A stretch of 51,384 nt of DNA, taken from contig DLHG01000006.1 in NCBI GenBank assembly GCA_002483105.1, positions 1 through 51,384 of the forward strand, in the 5' to 3' direction. The position numbers and the translations under genes were made by a program. Shown here in pieces: positions 24,160 through 31,511 of this stretch. Numbering within the stretch: the first letter of the stretch is position 1; each line of letters begins with the position of its first letter. This DNA comes from Bacteroidetes bacterium UBA7674 (GTDB lineage: Bacteria > Bacteroidota > Bacteroidia > Chitinophagales > Chitinophagaceae). Under the pieces are notes generated by a model. That model made no database searches. It was not told where the DNA came from and was given only the letters and a program-made list of their open reading frames with translations.

Positions 24160-25734
24160 ATGAAATTGACCGTGCGTCTTTCAAGACCCAATAAGCCAAT
24201 TGACGAATTAATTAGAGAGCCCGGAACACTGACGGGCCCACTCCCAAATTGGGGAGGAATAGACGGTTCACGACTATACTATGGTCGATCTTACAATGGA
24301 GCACCGGCTTGGATTCCTTTCATTTCCGCAGGGCTGGATAACTTAAGGATAGATATTATTAATCAAGGAGGGCTAGCACTGTTATTTATTCCAATAGATA
24401 ATAGATATATGGTATTCTCCTTCGGATATGGTAATCACAAACTTTCAGGAACAGGGTGGGAAAAGGATTTTGGCATTAAGGTCGTTTTAAATTCCATTGA
24501 TCCCGATAAGGTAAAAAGTCTTGATGCAAAAACTATCGATACTGTAGTAATGACAAGGCGTGTTCAGCTCAGTAAAGAAAATAGGATTCGAGATTTCGGC
24601 TTTGAAATTGATAGGGATTTATTAAAAAGTATTGCTGGTAAAGCATCAGATGAGAGCTTTGCAAAAGTACTCAGTGGTGGTGAAAATTTGACTTGTAATT
24701 GTGATGTGGCTGTTGATACACTCTTGAATAAGGCAGAAGAAATTTATGAACAATATAATAGTGAAGCTTATCAAGAGAATTATGGATGGATTGACAACAT
24801 AAAAGTTGAAAACGACATATTTATAATAGAAGCATTACAAACAGAGGTCATTAATCGACTTAATAATTTGCTCGATGGTAATCATGCTGATTTAGATCTG
24901 GCAAGTCCGGATATAATAGATTTTAGCTCTACTGCTTTTTATAAAATTCGTGGTTATTCCAGTCGAGATATTTTTCACTTTATTGACACTGAAACTATTG
25001 TTAATAACATGCTCGATTATGACATAACAGAAATTGAAATTGAGCAAGTTCATGACTATACCATTGAATCTTATAATGGAGATAATAGGAGACAGGCGTC
25101 TTGGTCTCTTTATAAATGGATTGTTTGTGAGGTAAGTCACGATGGAATAACATACATTTTATCTGAGGGAGAGTGGTACAAAATCAGTGAGGATTATCTT
25201 GAGGTTATAGATACTCGCTACAATTACATTCTGAATCCCGCGTATAATCTCTACCGAGTGTTACCTCCTACTACAGATTCTAACGAACAAAGATATTTAG
25301 CCAATTATGTGACAACACGCGATGAGTTTATTTTTGATAGAATGTTGGCATACCTAGATGGCCCAAGAAATGCTATCGAGATTTGTGATATTTATACCTT
25401 TCACCGGGAGTTTATCCATGTTAAGGATGGGGGAAGTTCTTCTAAATTAAGCCATCTTTTTAATCAAGGGTATGTTTCGGCTGGGCTGTTTCTAAGCGAA
25501 GTCCGATTTAGAGAAGACATAATTGTAAAGCTAAGAGAAAACAGGAAAACGCGTTTTGTGAATACAATTGCGATGACACCTAATGCCAATAACTATACAA
25601 TAGTATATAGAATCTTAAAACGAGGAGCGGGATTTAGTTTACCGTTTTTTACGAAAGTCGTTCTTGTTGAAATGTATAGAAAAATCACATCTATGGGATA
25701 TCAGTTTAGGTTAGAATGGGTACCCAAACGATAA
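24160..25734 (+). CDS. DUF6119 / TIGR04141 sporadically distributed protein
   Basis: 524 residues. Family pattern recognised from memory: RIRDFGFEIDRDLLKSIAGKA, LSGGENLTCNCDVAVD, GWIDNIKVEND, DGITYILSEGEWYKIS, and the strongest block IEICDIYTFHREFIHVK (ends at K422) followed by SSKLSHLFNQGYVSAG. Members are scattered among genomes and lie in transferred or restriction-type islands; no activity is established to my knowledge. D409 and H420-V-K422 look like a degenerate PD-(D/E)XK nuclease core (inference). The gene is clearly more A+T-rich than its neighbours and converges on the nuclease gene with 6 bp between stops. Confidence 0.75.
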   Translation: MKLTVRLSRPNKPIDELIREPGTLTGPLPNWGGIDGSRLYYGRSYNGAPAWIPFISAGLDNLRIDIINQGGLALLFIPIDNRYMVFSFGYGNHKLSGTGWEKDFGIKVVLNSIDPDKVKSLDAKTIDTVVMTRRVQLSKENRIRDFGFEIDRDLLKSIAGKASDESFAKVLSGGENLTCNCDVAVDTLLNKAEEIYEQYNSEAYQENYGWIDNIKVENDIFIIEALQTEVINRLNNLLDGNHADLDLASPDIIDFSSTAFYKIRGYSSRDIFHFIDTETIVNNMLDYDITEIEIEQVHDYTIESYNGDNRRQASWSLYKWIVCEVSHDGITYILSEGEWYKISEDYLEVIDTRYNYILNPAYNLYRVLPPTTDSNEQRYLANYVTTRDEFIFDRMLAYLDGPRNAIEICDIYTFHREFIHVKDGGSSSKLSHLFNQGYVSAGLFLSEVRFREDIIVKLRENRKTRFVNTIAMTPNANNYTIVYRILKRGAGFSLPFFTKVVLVEMYRKITSMGYQFRLEWVPKR

Positions 25735-25740
25735 ATACGT

Positions 25741-26742
25741 TTAGAATGGCAAGTCATCGTCAGGTACTTGGAATGTTATAGAAGTGGTTGGTAATGCAGC
25801 CGCTGGAAGCGACAAGGTTGTCACAATGAATAAGTTCAAAATATCTTCTTTATCCATGAACATAATTTGGCTTCGCTTTGAAGTATCCAATTTCCCACCT
25901 ATCCAATTTTTTGCTGCTTTTGTGATCTCACCTCCGGCTACAATATAAGCATGGTCTACAAGTACCTTTTTACCAATTTCCGGGTCAAATATTTCATGTC
26001 CTAGCATCATCGAAACCTGATTATGTATTTCAGCTACATTCACATTTGATGCCTTTGGCATCCCTGATGCATCTAGCTTTCCTTTTTTTACTTGTATGCC
26101 GAAGTATAGCATGTGTTGGGTCGGCAACATATACTTCATCCAAATGTCCTTTCCATATTCCAGTGACTTGTCTTTGTGTCCAGCTGCAGTTATTCGATGA
26201 AAACCAATTTGTCGAAAAAGAGGGATAAGTATCTCTTCTATTAATTCGTCCTCTGAACACTTATCTAAATATGAAGAAAGTTGTTCTCGCTTTTTTATTT
26301 CTGATGGTGAAAATGGGCGATGTGGGTTTGCGGCAAGTGTGGATATAGATTTCGTTGCTACATGACGTAAATAACACAAGCTGTCTTCCGCATAGAATGC
26401 CTCGTATCCATCTCTTGAAAGACTTTCATTTAAATGTTTTAGTGCATTTTCTCGGTTCTTATCTTCATTTGTAGCATCTGACTTATCCATGAGGCGTTGT
26501 ACGACTCTCAAAAACGTTTCTGAAGGCATATTGGGTTGAGCAGGAGGTTCCGCAACAATCTTATTTAATACTTCAGCCACCCACCTAGCTCTAGTCGAAT
26601 TGTCATGCACATAGTCTGTCTCAACATCTTGGAAAAATTGAGTCAAAAAACTACTACTTCTATAAACAAAAAAGCTTGCGCCTGGTAAATTCCCGCAAAT
26701 CATCTCTGCTATTTGGTTAATAGTACGTTGTTTAAATGCCAT
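25741..26742 (-). CDS. Mrr-like PD-(D/E)XK nuclease with defence-type N-terminal domain and SSB-like C-terminal tip
   Basis: 333 residues. N-terminal part (about 1-130): RTINQIAEMI, a FFVYRSSSFLTQFF segment, RARWVAEVL and LKHLNESLSRDGYE, which resembles N-terminal domains of abortive-infection proteins. Residues 160-310 show a PD-(D/E)XK core: Glu in DELIEEIL (E169/E170), YGKD (D199), and GIQVKKGK (Q217, K219), as in Mrr-type restriction enzymes. The last eight residues are VPDDDLPF, matching the acidic tip by which SSB recruits repair proteins. Likely a DNA-targeting defence effector. A+T-rich; convergent with the DUF6119 gene. Confidence 0.7.
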   Translation of the reverse strand: MAFKQRTINQIAEMICGNLPGASFFVYRSSSFLTQFFQDVETDYVHDNSTRARWVAEVLNKIVAEPPAQPNMPSETFLRVVQRLMDKSDATNEDKNRENALKHLNESLSRDGYEAFYAEDSLCYLRHVATKSISTLAANPHRPFSPSEIKKREQLSSYLDKCSEDELIEEILIPLFRQIGFHRITAAGHKDKSLEYGKDIWMKYMLPTQHMLYFGIQVKKGKLDASGMPKASNVNVAEIHNQVSMMLGHEIFDPEIGKKVLVDHAYIVAGGEITKAAKNWIGGKLDTSKRSQIMFMDKEDILNLFIVTTLSLPAAALPTTSITFQVPDDDLPF

Positions 26743-26785
26743 CGTTCATTATTATACAAGTAAGTTAACACAAGAATGCGAGAAA

Positions 26786-26839
26786 CCGTTCCACCTGTTC
26801 CACCCCTCCACCTCCCGGAACAGTGGAACAGTGGAACAC
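26786..26839. repeat. Palindromic repeat family, copy A
   Basis: GTTCCACCTGTTCC (26788-26801) faces GGAACAGTGGAAC (26817-26829), which is followed by another AGTGGAACAC. The 15-nt centre carries CCTCCACCTCC, whose inverse complement is the centre of copy B, so A and B are inverted copies flanking the AAA ATPase gene. Confidence 0.8.
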
Positions 26840-26847
26840 CCAAAACA

Positions 26848-26882
26848 TATCCACACAGTGCAGGTTCACTATCCACAAAGTG
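26848..26882 (+). promoter_or_regulatory. Two DnaA-box-like direct repeats
   Basis: TATCCACACAGTG (26848-26860) and TATCCACAAAGTG (26870-26882) match at 12 of 13 positions and are spaced 22 bp, about two helical turns. TATCCACA matches the core of the DnaA box (TTATNCACA). They lie between palindrome A and the -7 box of the ATPase gene: an origin- or operator-like layout. Confidence 0.55.
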
Positions 26883-26890
26883 TATCTTTG
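26883..26890 (+). promoter_or_regulatory. -7 box (TATCTTTG) upstream of the AAA ATPase gene
   Basis: Exact TAnnTTTG directly adjoining the second TATCCACA repeat. The leader to ATG 27018 would be about 125 nt. No good -33 TTG, which would suit control by a protein bound to the repeats. Confidence 0.45.
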
Positions 26891-27017
26891 TGTAAGTACC
26901 TGAGGGTGCTATAAACCTTTGTAATTTTTTTATTGCCTCCCCGTTTTATCGTCCGCGAATTCACTTCCTGCGGCAGAGGGGCAGAGACATAGTTCACCAA
27001 TAAATCCTATATACACT

Positions 27018-28163
27018 ATGGAACAAAAGTCCGTAAAGCAATTGCTGAGTGAGACCAATCAGCTACTGAAAGAATCCGAGAAACCAAAGTCTGATGCGCC
27101 GCCCGAAGAAGGCTCCCCTGAGTGGAATGCCGCCCTGTGGGACAAGATACAGCAGACCATGAAGAAGCGTACCAGGTACTTAAGAAAAGAACTGAAGTAT
27201 GATCCCCATCACAGCGAACCGCGCGCATTCGACATCCGTACCGGAAGGGACTGGATGGCACAGGCGCGTAATAAACCTATTTCTAAAATGCTCTTTAGTG
27301 AGCTGTGGTATGAAGGGGAGATATGTATCCTTTTTGCCGATACCAACCTGGGTAAGAGCATCCTTGCCGTGCAGATAGCAGAGAGTATCGCATCGGGCAT
27401 AGCTGTACCGGGCTTTAAGCTGGAGGCGGATAAGCAAAAAGTATTGTACTTTGATTTTGAGCTGAGTGATACACAGTTCTGGCGCAGATACTCAGGCGAT
27501 GATATGCAGGAGTATGCTTTCCCTGATAATTTCCTCCGTGCAGAACTCACCAGTCGTGACTATCCCGAGCAATACGTGAATTTTGAATCGTTCATCGTCC
27601 ACTCTATAGAGCGGGAGGTAATGGAGACCGGTGCCAAGGTGCTGATAGTGGATAACATCACTTACCTGCGCCCCGATGCGGAAAGGGCTAAGGAAGCGTC
27701 TCCATTTATGCAGCAGCTTTGCGACATGAAGAAACGCCTGGGTATCTCTTTATTGGTAATAGCCCATACGCCGAAGCGCGATAAGGCATTACCCTTAGAC
27801 ACTAAAGATGTAGCCGGTAGCAGTATGCTCACCAATTTCTGTGATAGTATTTTTGGTATCGGCCCCAGCCAGCACGATAAAACGGTACGGTACATTAAGC
27901 AAATGAAGTTGCGCAACAACGAGCATTTGTATCACGAGGACAATGTGTTTGTCTGCCGTGTAGAGAAGCCGGATAATTTCTTAGGTTTTACATTCCTGAA
28001 TTTCGGTGCTGAGCGCGACCACCTAAAGACGCGTAGTGACAACGACAGGTCGGAAATTGTGGCACAGGTAAAAGCATTGAAAGAACAAGGCATGAGCCAA
28101 CGGGAGATAGCTAACGAGCTGGGTATAGGGCTCGGGAGTGTGAACAGGTATCTGAAAGACTAG
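27018..28163 (+). CDS. RepA/AAA_25-type RecA-fold ATPase with C-terminal HTH
   Basis: 381 residues. Residues 75-330 form a RecA-like ATPase: Walker A ADTNLGKS (107-114, first Gly replaced by Ala), a KVLYFDFELSDTQF strand, Walker B KVLIVDNI, and LLVIAHTPK. This is the AAA_25/RepA helicase group found on plasmids, phages and integrated elements. The C-terminus EQGMSQREIANELGIGLGS is a helix-turn-helix. No DnaB N-terminal domain is present. Inverted palindromes A and B flank it and DnaA-box-like repeats precede it, so it may be the replication or maintenance protein of a former mobile element. Confidence 0.8.
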   Translation: MEQKSVKQLLSETNQLLKESEKPKSDAPPEEGSPEWNAALWDKIQQTMKKRTRYLRKELKYDPHHSEPRAFDIRTGRDWMAQARNKPISKMLFSELWYEGEICILFADTNLGKSILAVQIAESIASGIAVPGFKLEADKQKVLYFDFELSDTQFWRRYSGDDMQEYAFPDNFLRAELTSRDYPEQYVNFESFIVHSIEREVMETGAKVLIVDNITYLRPDAERAKEASPFMQQLCDMKKRLGISLLVIAHTPKRDKALPLDTKDVAGSSMLTNFCDSIFGIGPSQHDKTVRYIKQMKLRNNEHLYHEDNVFVCRVEKPDNFLGFTFLNFGAERDHLKTRSDNDRSEIVAQVKALKEQGMSQREIANELGIGLGSVNRYLKD

Positions 28164-28214
28164 TGTTCCATGTTCCACTGTTCCGGGAGGTGGGATGGTG
28201 GAACAGTGGAACAC
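28163..28214. repeat. Palindromic repeat family, copy B
   Basis: TGTTCCACTGTTCC (28171-28184) and GGAACAGTGGAACA (28200-28213) are perfect 14-bp inverted arms around a 15-nt G-rich loop. It begins at the last base of the ATPase stop codon. Its centre is the inverse complement of the centre of copy A. Confidence 0.85.
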
Positions 28215-28420
28215 TTGTACTGTCACCGCTGCGTAACGTTGTTACATTAAAGGGTTTCCTTAACAGTAGTAGCGGTATCTTTACACTGTTACCATTGTAA
28301 CTGTCAAGCAGGTCTCTAATTTTTTCAGGCACATCTATACACGGCGTTTTCGCCACAGAGTAAGTTCCTTATCTTTTTCATTCCATCCTTGATCTCACGT
28401 TTTCCTAATAAAGGATTGTT

Positions 28421-29167
28421 ATGTTTATTATTATTTTCTTCATTGCCGTATGGTATTTGTCGCTGTTCTCGCAAACGTTCTTCCATCACCGCTATGCCTC
28501 GCATGGTGCGTTCAAGATGAGTAAGGGCTGGGAGCGATTCTTCTTTATATTTACCTACATCACACAAGGCTCACATTATTTGAGTCCGCGGGCGTATGCT
28601 ATTATGCACCGTCTGCACCATGCCCATACAGATACGGAACTCGATCCGCACTCACCTAATTTCTCTTCCAATATCTTCTCTATGATGATGCGGACCAGAA
28701 ACATATACAGAGACATATTCCAAGGCAAGATACAGGTGGACGAAAAATACACTAAGAACCTGCCCGAGTGGCCGGCGTTTGATAAGTGGGCCAACTCTAC
28801 GCTATCGCGTGCACTGTGGATAGGTATCTATGTTACCATCTTTATATTATTAGGTGCTGCTCCGTGGATGTATTTATTACTTCCCATCATCATTACGATG
28901 GGTGCTTTTCACGGCGCTATTATCAATTGGTTTGCACACAAGATCGGCTACAAGAATTTTAAGCTAAAGAATACTTCAGAAAACCTCCTGATGGTAGATG
29001 TACTGATGCTCGGTGAGTCTTATCACAACAATCACCACAAGCGTCCTTCCGCTATCAACTTCGGTTACAAGTGGCACGAGCTTGACCCGGTATATCCTAT
29101 CATACTGCTGCTGAACAAGCTGCATATCATCAGGATACCAAAGCTGGCACCTGTGGAAATAAGTTAG
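28421..29167 (+). CDS. Membrane fatty-acid (acyl-CoA/acyl-lipid) desaturase
   Basis: 248 residues with at least four membrane helices. All three histidine boxes that hold the di-iron centre are present: HHRYASH, HRLHHAHTD and ESYHNNHHKRP. This matches the delta-9-type desaturases, which add a double bond to membrane fatty acids using oxygen. A good AAAGGA site lies before ATG. It lies between palindromes B and C, so this ordinary gene is enclosed in the repeat array. Confidence 0.9.
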   Translation: MFIIIFFIAVWYLSLFSQTFFHHRYASHGAFKMSKGWERFFFIFTYITQGSHYLSPRAYAIMHRLHHAHTDTELDPHSPNFSSNIFSMMMRTRNIYRDIFQGKIQVDEKYTKNLPEWPAFDKWANSTLSRALWIGIYVTIFILLGAAPWMYLLLPIIITMGAFHGAIINWFAHKIGYKNFKLKNTSENLLMVDVLMLGESYHNNHHKRPSAINFGYKWHELDPVYPIILLLNKLHIIRIPKLAPVEIS

Positions 29168-29175
29168 TGTGTTGT

Positions 29176-29214
29176 TCCGTGTTCCACTGTTTCATGGTTG
29201 GAACAGTGGAACAT
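29176..29214. repeat. Palindromic repeat family, copy C
   Basis: TGTTCCACTGTT (29180-29191) and AACAGTGGAACA (29202-29213): perfect 12-bp arms, 10-nt loop. It lies 12 nt past the desaturase stop codon, where a terminator would be, but no T-run follows. Confidence 0.85.
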
Positions 29215-29243
29215 TGTCATATATTTATGTAAAAGAAATCGGC

Positions 29244-29807
29244 TTGTTTTACGAAATAGACTATAACAAGACAATCGAACACGGTAAGCTCGTAATTGTC
29301 GGTGATACTATGTTGGGTAGGATTTTACATTACCTCATAGTGGCTGGTTTTACCGCTGTTTTGTGCACTTTGATGATGCTCTCTGTATGGGATGATGGAA
29401 ACACACCTGCATTTCGTCTTACTATCTTCGGCCTATTAATCTTTATCGCCTACACTGTGTTCGTTATTTATAAGAAAACAAAAGAGGCCGAACTGACGAG
29501 GATAGATACTCATATTTCTATAACAGATAATCATGCATTCATTAGTTCCTTTATTGAAAAAAGCAGTAAATGGAATATAGTAACAGATAAACCAGGGTAT
29601 ATAATAGGTTATATGAAAGACCTCTTTCGTATCGGGCTAAACCCTCCACAAATAACAGTACTTTTTTTCGACAACTATATATTGATCCATGCTATGGGGC
29701 ATAGTTCCAGAGGACTCAGGAACCCTTATTTATTCAGTCTCAAGGATTTGATAAAAGAGATCAAAAAAGAACAAGAGGATTATTTCAACTCCTTACTTTC
29801 TAAATAA
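29244..29807 (+). CDS. Hypothetical membrane protein with two N-terminal helices
   Basis: About 187 residues from a TTG codon (then FYEIDYNKTIEHGK). An open frame reaches 29169 but would run through palindrome C. The first in-frame ATG is at 29310, so the start is uncertain. Two membrane helices (ILHYLIVAGFTAVLCTLMML and LTIFGLLIFIAYTVFVIY) precede a cytoplasmic-looking 110-residue domain rich in Ile and Lys. No family recognised. A+T-rich; enclosed by palindromes C and D. Confidence 0.55.
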   Translation: MFYEIDYNKTIEHGKLVIVGDTMLGRILHYLIVAGFTAVLCTLMMLSVWDDGNTPAFRLTIFGLLIFIAYTVFVIYKKTKEAELTRIDTHISITDNHAFISSFIEKSSKWNIVTDKPGYIIGYMKDLFRIGLNPPQITVLFFDNYILIHAMGHSSRGLRNPYLFSLKDLIKEIKKEQEDYFNSLLSK

Positions 29808-29866
29808 TAGTTCTACCGAGACAGGGGAATGGACCATTTACTATATTATTGTTGACCGTAATAATC

Positions 29867-29905
29867 AGTGTTCCACTGTTTCAGTTGTTGTAACAGTGGA
29901 ACACA
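29867..29905. repeat. Palindromic repeat family, copy D
   Basis: GTGTTCCACTGTT (29868-29880) and AACAGTGGAACAC (29892-29904): perfect 13-bp arms, 11-nt loop. It lies 20 nt before the DoxX-like start codon. Confidence 0.85.
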
Positions 29906-29924
29906 CTTCTCTGTACCTTACATC

Positions 29925-30320
29925 ATGTCCCGGAAGAGAGCTATATCGTTATACCTAATGTCGGGGCTATACATAGCGGCGGGGATCAATCATTTTTGGC
30001 ACCCTGCTATGTATGAGCATATCATGCCGCCATCGCTCGGTTGGCATAGAGAGCTGGTGATACTTAGTGGTTGCATAGAGGTGTTGTTGGGTGTGCTGTT
30101 GTTGTTTCCTGTTAGCAGGAGGATTGCGGCGTGGGGCATCATCCTGTTTCTGATCGCAGTATTTCCTGCCAATATACAGATGGCTATCAATTACTATCAG
30201 CAGCAACATCCTTTATTGTGGCTGGCTCTATTGCGATTACCTGTGCAGGGCGCACTTATATGGTGGGCGTATAAGCATACAAGGGGAATGCAAAAGCCTC
30301 AAGGCGCCAAAACCAAGTGA
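29925..30320 (+). CDS. DoxX-like small membrane protein
   Basis: 131 residues from MSRKRAISLY; the frame is open further upstream through palindrome D, but that part is not family-like. Four membrane helices with the DoxX pattern: LMSGLYIAAGINHFWHP, LVILSGCIEVLLGVLLLFP, IAAWGIILFLIAVFPANIQMAI and LLWLALLRLPVQGALIWWAY. DoxX proteins of this kind are poorly defined and linked to redox or membrane functions. The C-terminus is basic. Confidence 0.78.
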   Translation: MSRKRAISLYLMSGLYIAAGINHFWHPAMYEHIMPPSLGWHRELVILSGCIEVLLGVLLLFPVSRRIAAWGIILFLIAVFPANIQMAINYYQQQHPLLWLALLRLPVQGALIWWAYKHTRGMQKPQGAKTK

Positions 30321-30418
30321 AAATCAATCATTTAGTCATAGTCTTGCCTTATTAGGCTGTTTATTCGGTCAACGGTAATATTTTAACTATCTTTACATAG
30401 TCTCCAAAATCTAGCATT

Positions 30419-30724
30419 ATGTCTTTAATTATCTGTGACGCTCGTGTGCGTGAAATAAACAAGCCAACTAAATTTGATGCTGACGTTACTATGGTCTTAA
30501 GAAAAGACATAAAAGACGGTAAGCTGATAAAAACCTACACGCCGCAAAGCCTGAAGGAAAAAAGAAGAGGCGAGCGCAAAGAGATATGGGTGAAGTACCA
30601 GGAAGTTCCCGGTGGCAAGTTTAAGGAAAAGACATTCCAGGAAAGCACTTCTGCACACAGATCAATATCTGTAAACATACAAGGTACCCTGGAACCGATA
30701 GCAGAGGTACAAGAACAAGATTAA
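30419..30724 (+). CDS. Hypothetical basic protein
   Basis: 101 residues, no signal peptide, Lys/Arg-rich (KEKRRGERKEIWVKY). It begins MSLIICDARVREINKPT and ends with an acidic tail (EVQEQD). No family recognised. A strong hairpin follows, and a TATCTTTA-like box lies about 25 nt upstream. Probably cytoplasmic. Confidence 0.55.
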   Translation: MSLIICDARVREINKPTKFDADVTMVLRKDIKDGKLIKTYTPQSLKEKRRGERKEIWVKYQEVPGGKFKEKTFQESTSAHRSISVNIQGTLEPIAEVQEQD

Positions 30725-30746
30725 AATAAATAAAGAAGATATAAAC

Positions 30747-30774
30747 AAAAGAGGAGCCCTATAGCTCCTCTTTT
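30747..30774. terminator. Bidirectional terminator
   Basis: AAAAGAGGAGC / GCTCCTCTTTT, 11-bp perfect stem with a 6-nt loop, with A-run on one side and T-run on the other. It serves the convergent genes ending at 30724 and 30794. Confidence 0.88.
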
Positions 30775-30793
30775 ATTATGTAGTATTGTCCCG

Positions 30794-31240
30794 TTACAGA
30801 ATCACGGTATATTCTTTCTTACCGGTAAGCTCCCACTTAAAGTAGTGTTTATGCCATAGGTACAACACGCTTATTGTGGTAAGCGTATTAGCACATTCAT
30901 CGCCGCAATAGCTTTGTTGCTGCCTTGGCTCTATCTTCAAATAGCCAATACGATAGACCTTGCTGCTATCCAGCATTACAATGTCCCAATCATAGTCTGG
31001 TGTTATGTAAATATTGGAGGTAGTCGTTTGTTCCAACATGAGAGAGTAGGTTCCGTCAGCGCGATATCTTCTCAATCGAACTTTTGAGAGGGAATCGCCA
31101 CCCATAGACGGTAGCTGGATCTTTATTGCGGGATTTGTACATGTTATCATGCAGGTACCCGGGCCATGATCAGTAGGGGTGGGCTTGGTACAGGCAAAAA
31201 AAGCAAGCGATACAAACGCCAGGATAAGGTAGTTACGCAT
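30794..31240 (-). CDS. Hypothetical lipoprotein, third homologue of the 22611/23122 family
   Basis: 148 residues. Signal MRNYLILAFVSLAFFAC, then TKPTP. The mature part has TCMITCTNPAIKIQLP, RRYRADGTYSLMLEQTT, a YDWDIVML strand and a C-terminal C..EC pair, in the same order as in the two tandem lipoproteins 8 kb upstream (CTVQCTP; RRYAPDGTFSQL). So the family has spread within the segment. A TATTTTTG box lies about 34 nt upstream of ATG. Confidence 0.65.
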   Translation of the reverse strand: MRNYLILAFVSLAFFACTKPTPTDHGPGTCMITCTNPAIKIQLPSMGGDSLSKVRLRRYRADGTYSLMLEQTTTSNIYITPDYDWDIVMLDSSKVYRIGYLKIEPRQQQSYCGDECANTLTTISVLYLWHKHYFKWELTGKKEYTVIL

Positions 31241-31274
31241 AAGGTTGAGAGGTTATTAGAATGAGGGTATAACA

Positions 31275-31282
31275 CAAAAATA
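31275..31282 (-). promoter_or_regulatory. -7 box (TATTTTTG) of the lipoprotein gene at 30794
   Basis: Exact TAnnTTTG on the minus strand, leader about 30 nt. No clear -33. Confidence 0.4.
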
Positions 31283-31299
31283 GTGTAAATTATTGTCCG

Positions 31300-31333
31300 T
31301 TGCGCTCCTTTCGCGGAGGGAAGCTTATATTTG
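31300..31333 (+). promoter_or_regulatory. Bacteroidota promoter: TTG ... TATATTTG
   Basis: TTG at 31300-31302, a 23-nt spacer, then TATATTTG at 31326-31333. This precedes the small basic gene and methyltransferase by a leader of about 18 nt. Confidence 0.55.
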
Positions 31334-31355
31334 TAATAACAACAATAACGTAATT

Positions 31356-31511
31356 ATGTCTCTACTGAACGGAAATAATAAGGGGAAGGGTAAAAAAGGA
31401 AAAACCACAGGTAATAATACTGCTGCAACACAAAAGCTTGCCGGTAAGGCCAGCAGCAAAGGTGCCGGTAACAAAGGCGTGATACGCACAGGCGGCACAA
31501 GGGGCAGCTAA
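31356..31511 (+). CDS. Small basic low-complexity protein (51 residues)
   Basis: Starts MSLLNGNNKGKGKKGK and consists mostly of Gly, Lys, Asn, Thr and Ala, ending GGTRGS. A longer frame begins upstream of the promoter and was rejected. The stop overlaps the ATG of the methyltransferase by one base (TAATG), a classic coupling site. It is probably unstructured and may bind nucleic acid; the function is unknown. Confidence 0.6.
   Translation: MSLLNGNNKGKGKKGKTTGNNTAATQKLAGKASSKGAGNKGVIRTGGTRGS

Noticed and set aside
27018..28163. Replicative DnaB helicase
   Set aside because: The DnaB N-terminal domain is missing and Walker A is altered (ADTNLGKS); the AAA_25/RepA group fits better.
29169..29243. 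Longer start of the two-helix membrane protein
   Set aside because: The frame would translate palindrome C, which elsewhere is intergenic; a later TTG or ATG is preferred.
26786..29905. CRISPR-like array
   Set aside because: The repeats are palindromes about 700-1400 bp apart with genes between them, not short repeats with spacers; no cas genes.
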